Counted from the first letter of the stretch, positions 18,244-28,188 are shown. The stretch: 64,000 nucleotides of DNA from Phaeobacter sp. J2-8 (GCF_022867865.1 NZ_JALIEC010000007.1:1-64000); one strand, 5' to 3'. The notes: generated by a model not told the origin, from the sequence alone. Made by a program: numbers and translations.

Positions 18244-19908
18244 ATGGCGGAGCCAATCAAAACAGTCACAATCGTCGGCGGCGGCACCGCCGGATGGCTG
18301 ACCGCACTGATGTTAAAGACGATGTCGGAAAAGTCGCTGCGGGTGCAGTTGATTGAATCCCCCAATATCCCCACCGTCGGCGTCGGCGAGGCCACAGTGC
18401 CGCAAATGCCGATGACGCTGAAAATGCTCGGCATTCCGACACAGGAATTCTTTCGCCGCTGCAATGCCAGCTTCAAGCTGGGGGTGATGTTCAAACAGTG
18501 GAATACCGACCCGAACGGCAAGCTGGTCGACTATATCAACCCCTTCGGAAAACCGTTGCAGATCAACGGCGTGGATGCCTGTTATTACCATCAGGCCTTT
18601 GGTTCAGGTGGTCGCGATTTTGCCCAGACCTTTTCCCCGGCGCTGGATCTGGCGCGCGCCAACAAGGGACCGTTTTCGGTACAACAGGGCAAGATGGTGC
18701 CGGGGATCGGCTATGCCTATCATCTGGATGCCGGAGCATTTGCCAAGATGATGTCGGAAATCGGCGTGCAACGCGGCGTCGAGCATATTCTGGATGATGT
18801 CGAGGATGTCGAACTTGGCGATCGAGGCCATGTAGCGGCGGTTCAGCTCAAAGAGCGTGGCCTGCACCCGGTAGAGCTGGTGGTGGATTGCACCGGCTTT
18901 CGGGGGTTGGTGATCAACAAGGCGCTGAAGGAACCTTTTGTCGATTATTCCAAATACCTGGGCAATGACCGCGCCATGGCATTGCAGATCCCCCACCCCG
19001 ACCCAGACAAGATCACATCCTGCACCGCTTCCACCGCGCTGGGGGCGGGGTGGAGCTGGCGGGTGCCGCTGTTCCATCGGATCGGCACCGGATATGTGTT
19101 TTCCAGCGCCCACCGCACCGACGACGAGGCGCGCGATGAATTCATGGCCCACCTCGGCGGCGATGCGCCCAAAGGCGCAGAACCGCGGATCATCCCGATG
19201 CGGGTCGGCCGGTCGCGGAACTTCTGGGTCAAGAATTGCGTGGCCATTGGTCTGTCATCGGGGTTCATCGAGCCGTTGGAAAGCACCGCGATCCATATGA
19301 TCGACCTCGCGATCCAGCGCCTGCTGCTGTACTTCCCTGACAGCGATTTCGCCGAGTTCAAGCGCAAGCGCTATAATCAGACGATGGACGCGCTTTATAA
19401 CGAAGTGTTGGATTTCATCTGCCTGCACTATGCGCTCGGCAACCGGACAGACAGCCAATATTGGATCGACGCGCGCACCGAATTGCAGGTGCCGGACCGG
19501 TTGGCAGAGAACCTTGAGCTTTGGAAACATCAACCCACCGGCCCATTGGATCTGGCGACCGGCCATCTGTTCAACCACCCAACCTATCAGGCGGTCCTGA
19601 TGGGCAAGCGGGTCTATGACACCGGATATGGTGACGGCACGTTCCATCGCCGCATCGCGATGAACAAAGGCGCCTGGACACAGCAGCTGCAGGCCTATGA
19701 CAAACAGCGCAAACAGATCCTGCACCACAGCAGCGATCACAAACTGGGCCTGATGGCGATCCGTGGCGAGCTGCAACCCGCCATGGGCCGCGGCAGCCCG
19801 CTGCCCGGATTGGGCCGACCTGTTTCTGGCAGACCATCCCCCAAATTGCAGCCCAAAACCGCCCCCGCCACAGCCCCCCTGGACGGAAGCGCACCGGGAT
19901 TGTTTTGA
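18244..19908 (+). CDS. Tryptophan 7-halogenase family flavoprotein
   Basis: 554 aa. FAD-binding GGGTAG at residues 12-17; Lys78 in the ASFKLG context matches the catalytic lysine of PrnA-type halogenases; the WxWxxP motif is present as WSWRVP. The family chlorinates or brominates aromatic substrates using reduced FAD. Homologues in marine proteobacteria often sit in carbohydrate-uptake loci with LacI regulators and may have other roles. The ATG at 18244 is preceded by GGGGGG; an upstream in-frame ATG at 18172 lacks a site. The last about 40 residues are Pro/Gly-rich and unlike the family, which may mean a late frameshift near 19780. The dedicated flavin reductase is not adjacent. Confidence 0.82.
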   Translation: MAEPIKTVTIVGGGTAGWLTALMLKTMSEKSLRVQLIESPNIPTVGVGEATVPQMPMTLKMLGIPTQEFFRRCNASFKLGVMFKQWNTDPNGKLVDYINPFGKPLQINGVDACYYHQAFGSGGRDFAQTFSPALDLARANKGPFSVQQGKMVPGIGYAYHLDAGAFAKMMSEIGVQRGVEHILDDVEDVELGDRGHVAAVQLKERGLHPVELVVDCTGFRGLVINKALKEPFVDYSKYLGNDRAMALQIPHPDPDKITSCTASTALGAGWSWRVPLFHRIGTGYVFSSAHRTDDEARDEFMAHLGGDAPKGAEPRIIPMRVGRSRNFWVKNCVAIGLSSGFIEPLESTAIHMIDLAIQRLLLYFPDSDFAEFKRKRYNQTMDALYNEVLDFICLHYALGNRTDSQYWIDARTELQVPDRLAENLELWKHQPTGPLDLATGHLFNHPTYQAVLMGKRVYDTGYGDGTFHRRIAMNKGAWTQQLQAYDKQRKQILHHSSDHKLGLMAIRGELQPAMGRGSPLPGLGRPVSGRPSPKLQPKTAPATAPLDGSAPGLF

Positions 19909-19992
19909 TCGACAGGGCCGTCAGGCCGGAATTCCACAATATCCCGGTTTCTGGCTGACAGCCGCCTTTTCAACCGTTATGTCAATGCCGAC

Positions 19993-20069
19993 GGCCCCGT
20001 GGCTCAACTGGATAGAGCAGCCCCCTCCTAAGGGGCAGGTTACTGGTTCGAATCCAGTCGGGGTCGCCA
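19993..20069 (+). tRNA. tRNA-Arg (anticodon CCT)
   Basis: A 77-nt cloverleaf with encoded CCA. Acceptor GGCCCCG pairs with CGGGGTC; D-arm GCTC/GAGC; anticodon stem GCCCC/GGGGC with loop CTCCTAA, giving anticodon CCT for AGG codons; T-arm ACTGG-TTCGAAT-CCAGT. It starts 84 nt after the halogenase stop. No duplicated 3' end was found nearby, so there is no sign of an integrated element. Confidence 0.95.
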
Positions 20070-20308
20070 TTCGTGTCGGGAAAAGCCTGCGGTCTTTTGG
20101 TTTGGGGAACTGCCGGGTGTTGACTGCCGCATCCGAAGATCTCGGAGTGGGGTCCGGGATCGCGTGGCGCGTCAGGCGTCCTACTGTTCTCCATAACAGG
20201 CAGCAAACCGTGCCACGCCGTTGGAAGCATCGGCTTTCGGGTGATATCAAGTCAGGGGTTGCAACAAGGTCGCATTGCTAAAGCCATCGACCGTGCGAGG
20301 TCCGAGGA
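20070..20308. other. Short non-coding stretch, nothing seen
   Basis: 239 bp between the tRNA 3' end and the stop of the leftward MarR gene. No ORF with a ribosome site, no repeat of the tRNA end and no strong hairpin was found. Confidence 0.4.
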
Positions 20309-20761
20309 TCACATCCGCGCAATATCGTCCAGCATCTCCAGCAATTGCCGCATCTTTTCCTTCCCAAGCTTGCGAAGTATTTCATCGGAAATTTCGCGTG
20401 TCCGTGCCGCGTTTTTCGCCAGGATATCACGTCCTTTCGGCGTGATTGACACCATCTGGCGCCGCCGATCGCCTGGATTGGTTTCGCGTGTTGCCAGACC
20501 TTTGGTCGCCAGGGTCTGCACAATTCGGGTTTGGCTGGGCATCAACAGGCAGGAGCGTTCAGCCAATTGCGTGGCATCCTGCGGACCGAATTCTTCCAAC
20601 ACGCGCAGGATACGCCATTGCTGTTCCGTCAATCCCGTTGCCTGTAACATGTCCCGGACCGGCAGCATAAGCTTTTCACGGGCGCGCATCATCATGATCG
20701 GCAGGGATTGCCCGGTGGGGGGCATATCAAGCGGTGGGAGGTCATTTGGTTTGTCGGTCAT
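20309..20761 (-). CDS. MarR-family transcriptional regulator (HpaR-like)
   Basis: 150 aa winged-helix dimeric repressor. The segment LTEQQWRILRVLEEFGPQDA (about 44-63) and the DRRRQMVSIT wing (about 98-107) match the HpaR branch, which controls aromatic-acid breakdown genes in other bacteria. No aromatic-degradation genes are adjacent, so its targets are unknown. Transcribed alone; its upstream region (20762-21118) is non-coding. Confidence 0.85.
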   Translation of the reverse strand: MTDKPNDLPPLDMPPTGQSLPIMMMRAREKLMLPVRDMLQATGLTEQQWRILRVLEEFGPQDATQLAERSCLLMPSQTRIVQTLATKGLATRETNPGDRRRQMVSITPKGRDILAKNAARTREISDEILRKLGKEKMRQLLEMLDDIARM

Positions 20762-21118
20762 ACACCTGATTTATCCCCAGCCGAGCGAGGATGTCAGCAA
20801 AATACAGCGATTGGGCCACTGCAATTCTGCGCCTGGCCCGAGAAACGCGGCAAAGAGACGATAAACCGATATGGATTTGGGCGCTTTTTGGGACAGCAGA
20901 CCGATTTTCATAACCGGCTGTGTGGCGGCGATGTGGCGGGCGCCCGATTGCTAAATGACGCCCGCCTGCGGCCGTTCCGAGAGTGATGGAGAACGATGAT
21001 AATCGTTCGAAACGTCCATTGTTACGTTGGCCACCCCATATCATTTTGGAGTTGCGTGTCGGCCCCCGTGCAACAAATATCACACGCGCACCGGGAGAAA
21101 TCCCGGGGCATTGGTATC
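20762..21118. other. Intergenic region, no gene seen
   Basis: 357 bp between the MarR start and the terminator of yggS. A small ORF reading exists on the minus strand, but it has no ribosome site and no recognisable domain. It probably contains only the MarR promoter. Confidence 0.4.
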
Positions 21119-21141
21119 AAAAACCTATCCCTTCGGATAGG
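21119..21141 (-). terminator. Intrinsic terminator after yggS
   Basis: Read leftward: CCTATCC, loop GAAG, GGATAGG, then TTTTT. A perfect 7-bp stem with a T run, 26 nt after the yggS stop. Confidence 0.8.
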
Positions 21142-21167
21142 AAGGCGCTACTTTTGCGATCCGCTCC

Positions 21168-21824
21168 TCAGGCCGGTGCAGGACGTTCGCCGAAAATCGC
21201 CGACCCAACCCGCACATGTGTCGCGCCGAGTGCAATCGCGGTTTCAAAGTCGCCGGACATGCCCATCGACACCCCGTCCAGCCCGTTGCGCGCGGCAAAT
21301 TTCGCCAGAAGCGCGAAATGCAGTGCGGCCTCTTCCTCAACCGGGGGAATGCACATCAGCCCGCGCAGGGGCAGATCCAGCCCGCGACACGTTGCGACAA
21401 AGCCATCCAGATCGCGAGGCAGAACCCCAGCCTTTTGCGGTTCTTCGCCGGTGTTGACCTGAATGAACAGCTCGGGGCATGTCCCGATTTCCTGCGCCAA
21501 TCGCGCCAATGTGGTGGCAAGCTTCGGACGGTCCAGCGAATGGATGGCCTGGGCCAGCTCCATGGCCTGACGCGCCTTGTTGGTCTGAAGCGGGCCAATG
21601 ATATGCAGCTGGATGCCGTCAAAACGTTCGCGCAAGTCGGGCCATTTGCCGGCCGCCTCCTGCACCCGGTTTTCACCAAAAACCCGGCACCCCTGTTCAA
21701 GAACCGCTTCGACCCGGTCGAGCGGTTGCATCTTGGACACAGCAATCAAGGTTGTGCTGCCGGTCTTGCGGCCCGCTGCCTCTTCGGCCTTTTGAACACG
21801 TTGCTGGATGTCACTTAATGCCAT
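21168..21824 (-). CDS. YggS/PROSC-family PLP-binding protein
   Basis: 218 aa. This alanine-racemase-like TIM barrel binds pyridoxal phosphate and buffers vitamin B6 and amino-acid pools; no racemase activity is known for the family. Lys36 in LIAVSKMQP is the PLP lysine. GENRVQE and HIIGPLQTNK (family HxIGxLQxNK) and the C-terminal MGMSGDFETAIALGATHVRVG are diagnostic. GGGAGG lies seven bases before the ATG at 21824. The start overlaps the sulfotransferase stop by one base (TGATG), so the two are translationally coupled. Confidence 0.92.
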   Translation of the reverse strand: MALSDIQQRVQKAEEAAGRKTGSTTLIAVSKMQPLDRVEAVLEQGCRVFGENRVQEAAGKWPDLRERFDGIQLHIIGPLQTNKARQAMELAQAIHSLDRPKLATTLARLAQEIGTCPELFIQVNTGEEPQKAGVLPRDLDGFVATCRGLDLPLRGLMCIPPVEEEAALHFALLAKFAARNGLDGVSMGMSGDFETAIALGATHVRVGSAIFGERPAPA

Positions 21825-23273
21825 CACTCTGCCTCCCATGCGTGGATAAATGGCTGCATCTCGGCCTCATACCGGCGCCATGCCCCACCCGAACTTTTGT
21901 AAATTGGCTGGCGCACCTGCGCGATGCTCAGCGTTTTGACCGCGCCGCCCTGTTTGTGAAAATCAAGGCATTTCGGCTGCCAGTCCAGCCCCGCCGCCCC
22001 GATCAGCCCGCGCGCCTGAGGCTCTGGATCGGCAATCAGATCTTCATAAGCGATTTCATGCAGATTTCAACCGCTGTTTCCAGAAGGCGACAATACGGTC
22101 AAAGCTTTTGATATATTTGGCCAGATCCGCCAGATCGTTGGAATAGCGGTGGCTGCCGCCCTCGAAATAATTCTTGTAGATCGACAGCGCAATGTCGCGC
22201 GGATCACGGCGCACCACGATCAGATTGGCCTTTGGCATGGCGCGGTGGATATGGCCCAGGATCAGATGCGTCTGAATGGACTTGTCCGTGACCCTTGTGC
22301 CGGGCGCGCGGCCAAACCGCGACAAGACATGTTGGTCATACCCTTGGGCAAAGCTCCGCAAAGTGTCGTCAGGAATTTCATGTAGCGGCGTGGTCTTCGG
22401 TGGCGCGCCAAACAGACCAAAGGCCAGCCGCAATGGTGCCGAAGATTCCCCGCCCGCCCGCACATCGTCATGTGCCGCAAGGATCTGTTCCACAAGCGTG
22501 GTGCCCGACCGCGGCAAACCGGTCACGATGATCGGCGCAAAATCCGTGTCGATCGGCGTGCCGATATCTGCCGAGGCTGCGATCAGCCCGGCAACCTCGC
22601 CTTCGCGCACTGCCGGATTATAGGGGAAAGCCTGACGTTGTAGCTTGTTGGCTTTTTGCAGATAGGGAAAGACCCGGTCATAGGCGCCGATGTCTTCCAT
22701 CGCCTTGGCCAGGGCAAAGCCCAGATGAATACGCCCGGTGTCGCTCATTGCGGGATGGGCATAAAGGTCCTGCATCTTGCGCAGCAGCGGGTCACCCTTG
22801 ACGATTTTGCGCCCACCCAGCCACATGCGGTACAATTCACCACTGTCGGGTGCGCGCCGCAGCGCCTTCTTGAACAGCGCCTCTGCAGCGTCAAAATCGC
22901 CCTGTTGTTGCAGGAACAGCGCCTTGTCGGCCAGCGGCTTGGGATGCCCGGGGCGCAGGGCGATCAACGCATCATGGGTTTTCGCCGCACCTTTGGTGTC
23001 GCCGATCAGGGCCTGAACCTCGCCCAAGGCCGTCAGAATAGCCGGTTCATTGGGTTTCAATCGCCGCGCTGCACCAAAATGGTCCTTCGCCTGCCCCAGT
23101 TCGCCCAAGGTTCGCGCAATGCGACCAAGATGGAACAATGGCTCTGCCGCTGCGGGGGTGGCTTTGTGAACCTGGGTCAAAAGATCACGCGCGGCTGCCA
23201 GATCACCGGATTTCATCCGGCTCTGCGCCATTGCGAATTTCTGTTGTATCTGAAGTTTCGAAAGGGGCGGCAT
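21824..23273 (-). CDS. TPR-containing sulfotransferase family protein, frameshifted as read
   Basis: About 482 aa when repaired. N-terminal tetratricopeptide repeats (about 10-170) precede a sulfotransferase domain: the PAPS 5'-phosphosulfate loop GLPRSGTTLVEQIL (about 270-283) and the 3'-phosphate site VVRRDPRDIALSIY. The acceptor is unknown; family members sulfate proteins or glycans. The frame breaks at 22063-22067: one extra base leads to a stop after KQRLKSA. The next frame continues LHEIAYEDLIADPEPQARGL and ends at 21824-21826, overlapping the yggS start. This natural junction argues that the indel is an error. Confidence 0.8.
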
Positions 23274-23334
23274 GACTGGGCTCTTTTGCTCTTGTCCCCT
23301 GCTATCACCGGGGCGGCCAAAAGAAAACGTTGCC

Positions 23335-23369
23335 GAAAAAGAAAAGAGCGGACCCAAAGGCCCGCTCTT
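23335..23369 (-). terminator. Intrinsic terminator after the porin gene
   Basis: Read leftward: AAGAGCGG (23362-23369) pairs with CCGCTCTT (23344-23351), followed by TTCTTTTT. It lies 27 nt after the porin stop. Confidence 0.8.
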
Positions 23370-23395
23370 CCCTAACCAAGACTGGTGTGACGTTC

Positions 23396-24430
23396 TTAGA
23401 ACGACATTGCCAGACCAAGCGACCATGTGTTGAACTCTTCTTCGGAGCCAACCAGAGTTGCGAAACCCAAGTCCAGGCTCGAGGAGCCGTAACCGAATTG
23501 ACCAACCAGACCGCCGCCCAGGTCGTACGAAGCGGCCAGACCGAAGCCCGATGCCAGTTCTTCGTCGTCCGAGGTGTAGTGACCGTAGTTCAGGCCAACC
23601 GCGATTGCGTTCATCTCGTAACCGATACCGATGGCGCCGTGATCCAGCGTGTCATCAACACCTTCGATGTCCATTTGCGAGTAGTTCAGACCAACGGTCA
23701 CACCGTTCGAGAAGCCCGCGTCAGCCGACAGACCCCAAACGCTGATTTCGGTGTCGGAACCGCCGAAGTCGGCAGTCGCTTGGTAACCAAGACCAAAGCC
23801 AACCGCTACGCCGGAGAATTCACCCGCGTATGCAACACCAAGACCCCAGATCGGGTCGCCGGCGCCTGTGTCGTCGATTTCAGCCGAAACCGATGCGGTG
23901 ATGCCTTCGAACGCATAGTCGAAGCGTGCGATTTGACCGTCGTAAGCTGCGTCAAGACCGGTGCCGAGCTGCGCGCCAGGAACCATCAGAACGCCTGCGC
24001 CGAAGAGGCCAACGCCGCCGTTGCCGGAGAAACCAGCGTGGGCTGTTTCGGAGTTGTCGATCGAACCCGATGCGTAGTTAACTTCGGTCAGTGCTGCGTC
24101 GAATGCACCGTCGGTGTCGCCCATGGTCAGGGTCGCTGCGCCGTAGGAGACGAATACGAACTCGCCGCCTTCGGTTGTGCCGGTGAATGCGCCGTTTTCG
24201 TCCAGGTCAACGCCTGCACCGAATGTCAGACCGTTGTCGGCTGTGCCGGACATACGGAATTCAACGTCGATGTCGGTCCAGAACTGCGATTCGATTTCCG
24301 AACCACCGATTACGCCCATTTCGGCCCAACCGGAAATGTTGACGGTACCGGGACCGGAACCTGCGACTTCTGCCGAAGCGATACCGGCAGTTGCGACCAA
24401 CGCGGTGGTAGCGAACAGAATGTTTTTCAT
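23396..24430 (-). CDS. Outer-membrane porin
   Basis: 344 aa beta-barrel porin of the Rhodobacter type. A signal peptide (MKNILFATTALVATAGIASA) is followed by alternating amphipathic strands rich in Gly, Asp and aromatic residues, and the protein ends in Phe (LAMSF), the outer-membrane insertion signal. Low charge complexity and many Gly-x-Gly turns fit a trimeric general-diffusion porin. GAGGGAAAC precedes the ATG at 24430; a start four codons earlier is possible but gives a worse signal peptide. It is monocistronic, with a strong terminator and codon use typical of a highly expressed gene. Confidence 0.88.
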   Translation of the reverse strand: MKNILFATTALVATAGIASAEVAGSGPGTVNISGWAEMGVIGGSEIESQFWTDIDVEFRMSGTADNGLTFGAGVDLDENGAFTGTTEGGEFVFVSYGAATLTMGDTDGAFDAALTEVNYASGSIDNSETAHAGFSGNGGVGLFGAGVLMVPGAQLGTGLDAAYDGQIARFDYAFEGITASVSAEIDDTGAGDPIWGLGVAYAGEFSGVAVGFGLGYQATADFGGSDTEISVWGLSADAGFSNGVTVGLNYSQMDIEGVDDTLDHGAIGIGYEMNAIAVGLNYGHYTSDDEELASGFGLAASYDLGGGLVGQFGYGSSSLDLGFATLVGSEEEFNTWSLGLAMSF

Positions 24431-24730
24431 TGTTTCCCTCATGTGTCTTTAAGCACGTACCAAACCGGTCGCCCGGCTTCGATGCAGATGTCTTGCACCC
24501 AGTGCCCCCCTTGATGCAAGCGGTGGCGAAATCGCGGCAACAACAAGGCCGCGAGTGGTGCGCATTTGTCACAAGAATTTTCACGCCGGAACCTCACCTT
24601 ATTACCGCAGTTTTGCCGCAGGGACAAAGGCCACGGAATCCAAACAATAAATGAGGATCTTGTCGTTGCGGGTCTCGGATTGTATTGAAGGCATTGAACC
24701 GAACAAATACGACCGGGCAGGAGCCAGTTT
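24431..24730. other. Divergent promoter region of porin and DUF3576 lipoprotein
   Basis: 300 bp, no coding signal. It separates two divergent envelope genes and must hold both promoters and the porin leader. I could not place -35/-10 boxes with confidence. Confidence 0.4.
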
Positions 24731-25216
24731 ATGACCGCCATTTCCAGAAAAGCCGTGATTCTTCTGGCTGCGGCCACTTTTGCGCTGACGGCCTGTAGCA
24801 CAAAGTTCCAGCCAGGTCGTGACCCGAACGAAATCCTCGACGAGGAGATCTATGGGGATCGGGGCCGCCCACGTTCGACCATCTGGGATTTCTTTGCCGG
24901 TCCACAGGATCGCGCACGTGTCGGGCGGGTGAACAAGTACATCTGGAACGCCTCGCTTGAGGTGCTGGATTTCCTGCCGGTAGAATCGGTTGATCCCTTT
25001 ACCGGTGTGATTGTGACCGGTTACGGCACCCCTCCCGGTGGCGGACGCGCCTATCGTGCAACGATTTTTGTCAAGGATCCCGCGCTTGATGCCCGGTCTT
25101 TGAACCTGGCGTTGCAAACCCGCTCTGGTCCGGTCAGCGCCGATACCGCCCGCGCGATCGAGGATGCGATCCTGACCCGCGCCCGCCAGCTGCGCGCTGT
25201 CGACAGCAAACTCTGA
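24731..25216 (+). CDS. DUF3576 domain lipoprotein
   Basis: 161 aa. Signal sequence with lipobox LTAC (Cys22), then the DUF3576 domain with SLEVLDFLPVESVDPFTGVIVTGY and a C-terminal helix. The function is unknown; it is probably an envelope lipoprotein. AGGAGCC precedes the ATG. From memory, this gene usually sits directly before leuS-lptE-holA in Rhodobacteraceae. Here it is more than 10 kb away and next to the porin, which hints at a rearrangement. Confidence 0.85.
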   Translation: MTAISRKAVILLAAATFALTACSTKFQPGRDPNEILDEEIYGDRGRPRSTIWDFFAGPQDRARVGRVNKYIWNASLEVLDFLPVESVDPFTGVIVTGYGTPPGGGRAYRATIFVKDPALDARSLNLALQTRSGPVSADTARAIEDAILTRARQLRAVDSKL

Positions 25217-25244
25217 TACCGCGCGCGCCGATTGCCGCCAACTG

Positions 25245-26132
25245 CTATTGCAGCTTTCGCGCGGCAGGGTCGAGCCGCACCCGGCGGCGCACGGAATCGG
25301 CCCCCCGCCGACCAATGCGCGCAAACACCTCGGTCAACGGTTCATAGGCCACTGCCATGTGATGGGCGTTGGCATGCAGAAACATCTGCTCTGACGCGAC
25401 CATGCCGACATGCCCCGGCCAGAACAACAGATCGCCCCGTTGCAGGGGCACATGTTGCGGCAGGCTGATGCCCAGAACATCCTCTTGCAGATCGGAATCG
25501 CCGGGGCAGTCATAGCCACAGCTTGTCAGCGCCGCCTGGACCAGACCGGAACAATCCAGCCCAAAAGACGTATTCCCGCCCCAAAGATATGGCGTGCCGA
25601 GAAAGATTTCGGCCACCGACACCGGGTCATCTTCGATATGGTCAAGCGGTAAAAGATGCTGGGTCGGCACCCAGACCGTGGCTGGCCCGCCCTCGTCCCC
25701 GGCATGGGTCGCGATCTCGGTCCAGTCACCGCTGTGACCCTGAACCGCGACCCGCGCGCCATGTGACAGATGCGCAACCTCGTTACGGGCCTTCAGATCC
25801 GGTGCCGCCTTGGAATAGGTCATGCGCGCCGCGACGCGATGGGTCGGCTCTGGCATCCCCTGGGCCAAGGCAAGCGTGTCGACATAACCGACATATCCAT
25901 TGGTCTCGCTATAGCCAAAGGCCATGCGATCCCGCACCTCAAGCACGCGGAAGCTCTCACCCTGGATCAACTCCCGTTCCCGTTTGATCCCCGCCGCATC
26001 GCTGATGATCGCCTTGCCCGCGACCACCTGCCAGCTTTCACCATCGGTGAAATCTTCGGCCGCGACATGCCCCTTGAGCGAGGAATGCGCCACCCGGCCG
26101 TTGGATTTCACAACCCGTTTGTCGCTGGCCAC
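25245..26132 (-). CDS. NlpC/P60 (C40) peptidase with SH3-like domain
   Basis: 295 aa cell-wall endopeptidase. Residues about 30-155 form bacterial SH3-like domains. The C-terminal NlpC/P60 domain has Cys in FGLDCSGLVQ (about Cys194), His in WPGHVGMV (about 241) and a polar third residue in HANAHH. No signal peptide is seen, so localisation is unclear. The start is GTG at 26132 with GGAGGG nine bases upstream. It follows the aminopeptidase gene by 3 nt, in one operon; the pair may recycle wall peptides. Confidence 0.88.
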   Translation of the reverse strand: MASDKRVVKSNGRVAHSSLKGHVAAEDFTDGESWQVVAGKAIISDAAGIKRERELIQGESFRVLEVRDRMAFGYSETNGYVGYVDTLALAQGMPEPTHRVAARMTYSKAAPDLKARNEVAHLSHGARVAVQGHSGDWTEIATHAGDEGGPATVWVPTQHLLPLDHIEDDPVSVAEIFLGTPYLWGGNTSFGLDCSGLVQAALTSCGYDCPGDSDLQEDVLGISLPQHVPLQRGDLLFWPGHVGMVASEQMFLHANAHHMAVAYEPLTEVFARIGRRGADSVRRRVRLDPAARKLQ

Positions 26133-26135
26133 GGC

Positions 26136-27541
26136 CTAGCCCTCCAGCGCCAGAAGCTCGGGCAATGCCGCCAGGATTGCACGTGCCCCCATGCCGACGC
26201 CGCCCTTGGGACGGGCGGGTTTGGCATCAGGCTGCCAGCCATAGATGTCGAAATGCGCATAGCGTGTTTCGCTGTCAACAAACCGGCGCAGGAACAATGC
26301 GGCGGTGATCGCCCCGGCAAACCCGCCTTTTGGCGCATTGTCGAGATCGGCGATCCCCGGTTCGATCATCGTTTCGTATGGATCCCAGAATGGCATCCGC
26401 CAAAGCGGGTCATGCGCCCGCCGCCCCGCAGGTTCCAGCGCCGCCGCCGTGGCATCATCGCTGAAGAACGGCGACAGATCCGGCCCCACCGCCACCCGCG
26501 CCGCGCCGGTCAGGGTGGCCATGGAGATTACCAAATCCGTGGGCTCCTCGACCGCAAGCGCCAGCGCATCGGCCAACACCAAGCGCCCTTCGGCGTCGGT
26601 ATTGTTGATTTCAACGGTCAGACCTTTTCGCGACGTCAGGATGTCACCGGGCCGAAACGCCCCCGCAGACACCGAATTTTCCACCGCCGGGATCAACACC
26701 CGCAATTGCAAGGGCAGATTCAGCGCCATGATCATCCGGGCCAGCCCAAGAACCGTGGCCGCGCCGCCCATGTCCTTTTTCATCAGCCCCATGGAGGCAC
26801 CGGGTTTCAGGTTCAGCCCGCCGGTATCGAAACACACACCTTTGCCCACCAGGGTCAATTTCGGCCCCTCAATGCCCCAATGCATGTCAATCAACCGCGG
26901 CGGACAATCCGATGCCCGTCCCACCGTGTGAATCATCGGGAAATTCTGTGCCAACAACTCTGTGCCGCTGATCACCTCGCACCCCGCATCAAACTCGGCA
27001 GCCAGAGCAGCGGCCGCCGCCTGAAGCCCATCCGGCGTCATATCATTCGCCGGGGTGTTGATCAGATCACGGGTCAGCGCCTCGCCAGCGGCAATCGCCT
27101 CGATTCGGGCGACATCCACGCCTTCGGGTGCGATCAATCGCACTGCGGCCTTGCCGGTTTTCTTGTATTTTTCAAACCGATAATTGCTTAACAGCCAGCC
27201 GAGCAATTCGGCTTCGATGTCTTCGATGGCCTGCGGCAGCCCGCTTTCGATGTGATAGGTGCCCGCAGGCAGGTTTTGCGCCACGGCAGCAAGGGCAAAA
27301 CGCCCACGTGCGCGATCCTGCGCCGTACCAACCCCACCCAATGCGGCCTCGGCCCCGCCGTTTTCACCGGGAAACAACAGCACCTGGCCGGGTCCGGCCA
27401 CAAATCCGCCTGTCTCGGCCCAGCTGCGCGCGCGGCGTCCTGCGCCAGTTTCCAGCCGTCAAACGCCTCGGCAGTCAGCAAAGCCAAAGGAATGGACGGC
27501 GTGCCGGGTTCGGCAAAGGTCAGGTCGGGGTGCGACAGCAT
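26136..27541 (-). CDS. Leucyl aminopeptidase family (M17) protein, frameshifted as read
   Basis: About 468 aa when repaired. M17 aminopeptidases are cytosolic dinuclear-zinc enzymes that trim N-terminal residues from peptides. Metal and catalytic motifs are present: GVCFDTGGLNLKP (Lys in GKG and Asp in FDTGG) and NNTDAEGRLVLADAL. The N-terminal 40 residues (MLSHPDLTFAEPGTPSIPLALL) lie in another frame. One missing base in the GC-alternating stretch at 27425-27433 would join them to SWAETGGFVAGPGQVLLF. The ATG at 27541 has CCGGAGAC upstream. First gene of an operon with the NlpC/P60 peptidase. Confidence 0.85.
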
Positions 27542-27641
27542 GAAAAGTCTCCGGACAGATGTTTGCCAAAAACCCTAGTCGTTCTGTCAGCGCCCGCAAG
27601 GCCCAGATGCCCGCATTCCCAGCCCCCGGTTCATATCCGGC

Positions 27642-28007
27642 CTACATCAGGAATTCCTGCATCTCCCAAATCGCGCTCAGCGATCGTTCACCGGTGCGCG
27701 CCAAGCGCGACAGGGTCGCCGCCAATGCCACCGGATCGGCCTGATCCACACAGGTACACACATCGCGTGCCACATGTGCCAGATCCATCATGCCAACCTG
27801 TTCTGCGATTTTTGCCAATGACCGCAGACATTTGCGCAAATCCGCCAATTCGCCGCGCTTGTGCAGTTTATTCGCATAGGACATGCGCACCGCAATTTCC
27901 TCCAACGCGCGGCAAACCACATCTTCGGCCCCTTCATTGCCCATTTGCCGGTAAAGTTCCTGAATTCGGTCCTGATCCAACCGAACGCCTTCTTCATATG
28001 CTAACAT
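27642..28007 (-). CDS. Conserved hypothetical protein, helical
   Basis: 121 aa, soluble and almost entirely helical. Features: MLAYEEGVRLDQDRIQELY at the start, then GAEDVVCRALEEIAVRMS, and three Cys (Cys37, Cys61, Cys85) spaced about 24 apart. I recognise no domain. The start at 28007 (ATG, preceded by ACAGGTGCGC) is favoured; a GTG 11 codons earlier is an alternative. Divergent from the carbonic anhydrase gene. Confidence 0.6.
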   Translation of the reverse strand: MLAYEEGVRLDQDRIQELYRQMGNEGAEDVVCRALEEIAVRMSYANKLHKRGELADLRKCLRSLAKIAEQVGMMDLAHVARDVCTCVDQADPVALAATLSRLARTGERSLSAIWEMQEFLM

Positions 28008-28188
28008 GCGCACCTGTTCCAAATTCTCACCTTTCCTCACAGCCCCCACAGCTTGGGTGCACCATGATGGCAAAGAGTTTGCGAAACCTTGCCGCAGAAG
28101 CATAATATTGCTCGAATTCGTAGAAGTTTGCGCCTATTTACCAGTGTCAGACCTGCCGCAGCGACCAGACACAGACGGGAGTCCGCCG

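Noticed and set aside
19763-20281. Alternative frame extending the halogenase through the tRNA
   Set aside because: The frame would run across the tRNA gene. It may hold only a few true C-terminal codons if a frameshift exists, but as a gene it is not supported.
19993-20308. tRNA-Arg as an integration site for a mobile element
   Set aside because: No integrase, no repeated tRNA 3' end and no composition change in the following kilobases.
21119-21141. Hairpin near 21.1 kb as a riboswitch or regulatory RNA
   Set aside because: The stem plus T run reads cleanly as an ordinary intrinsic terminator of the leftward yggS gene.
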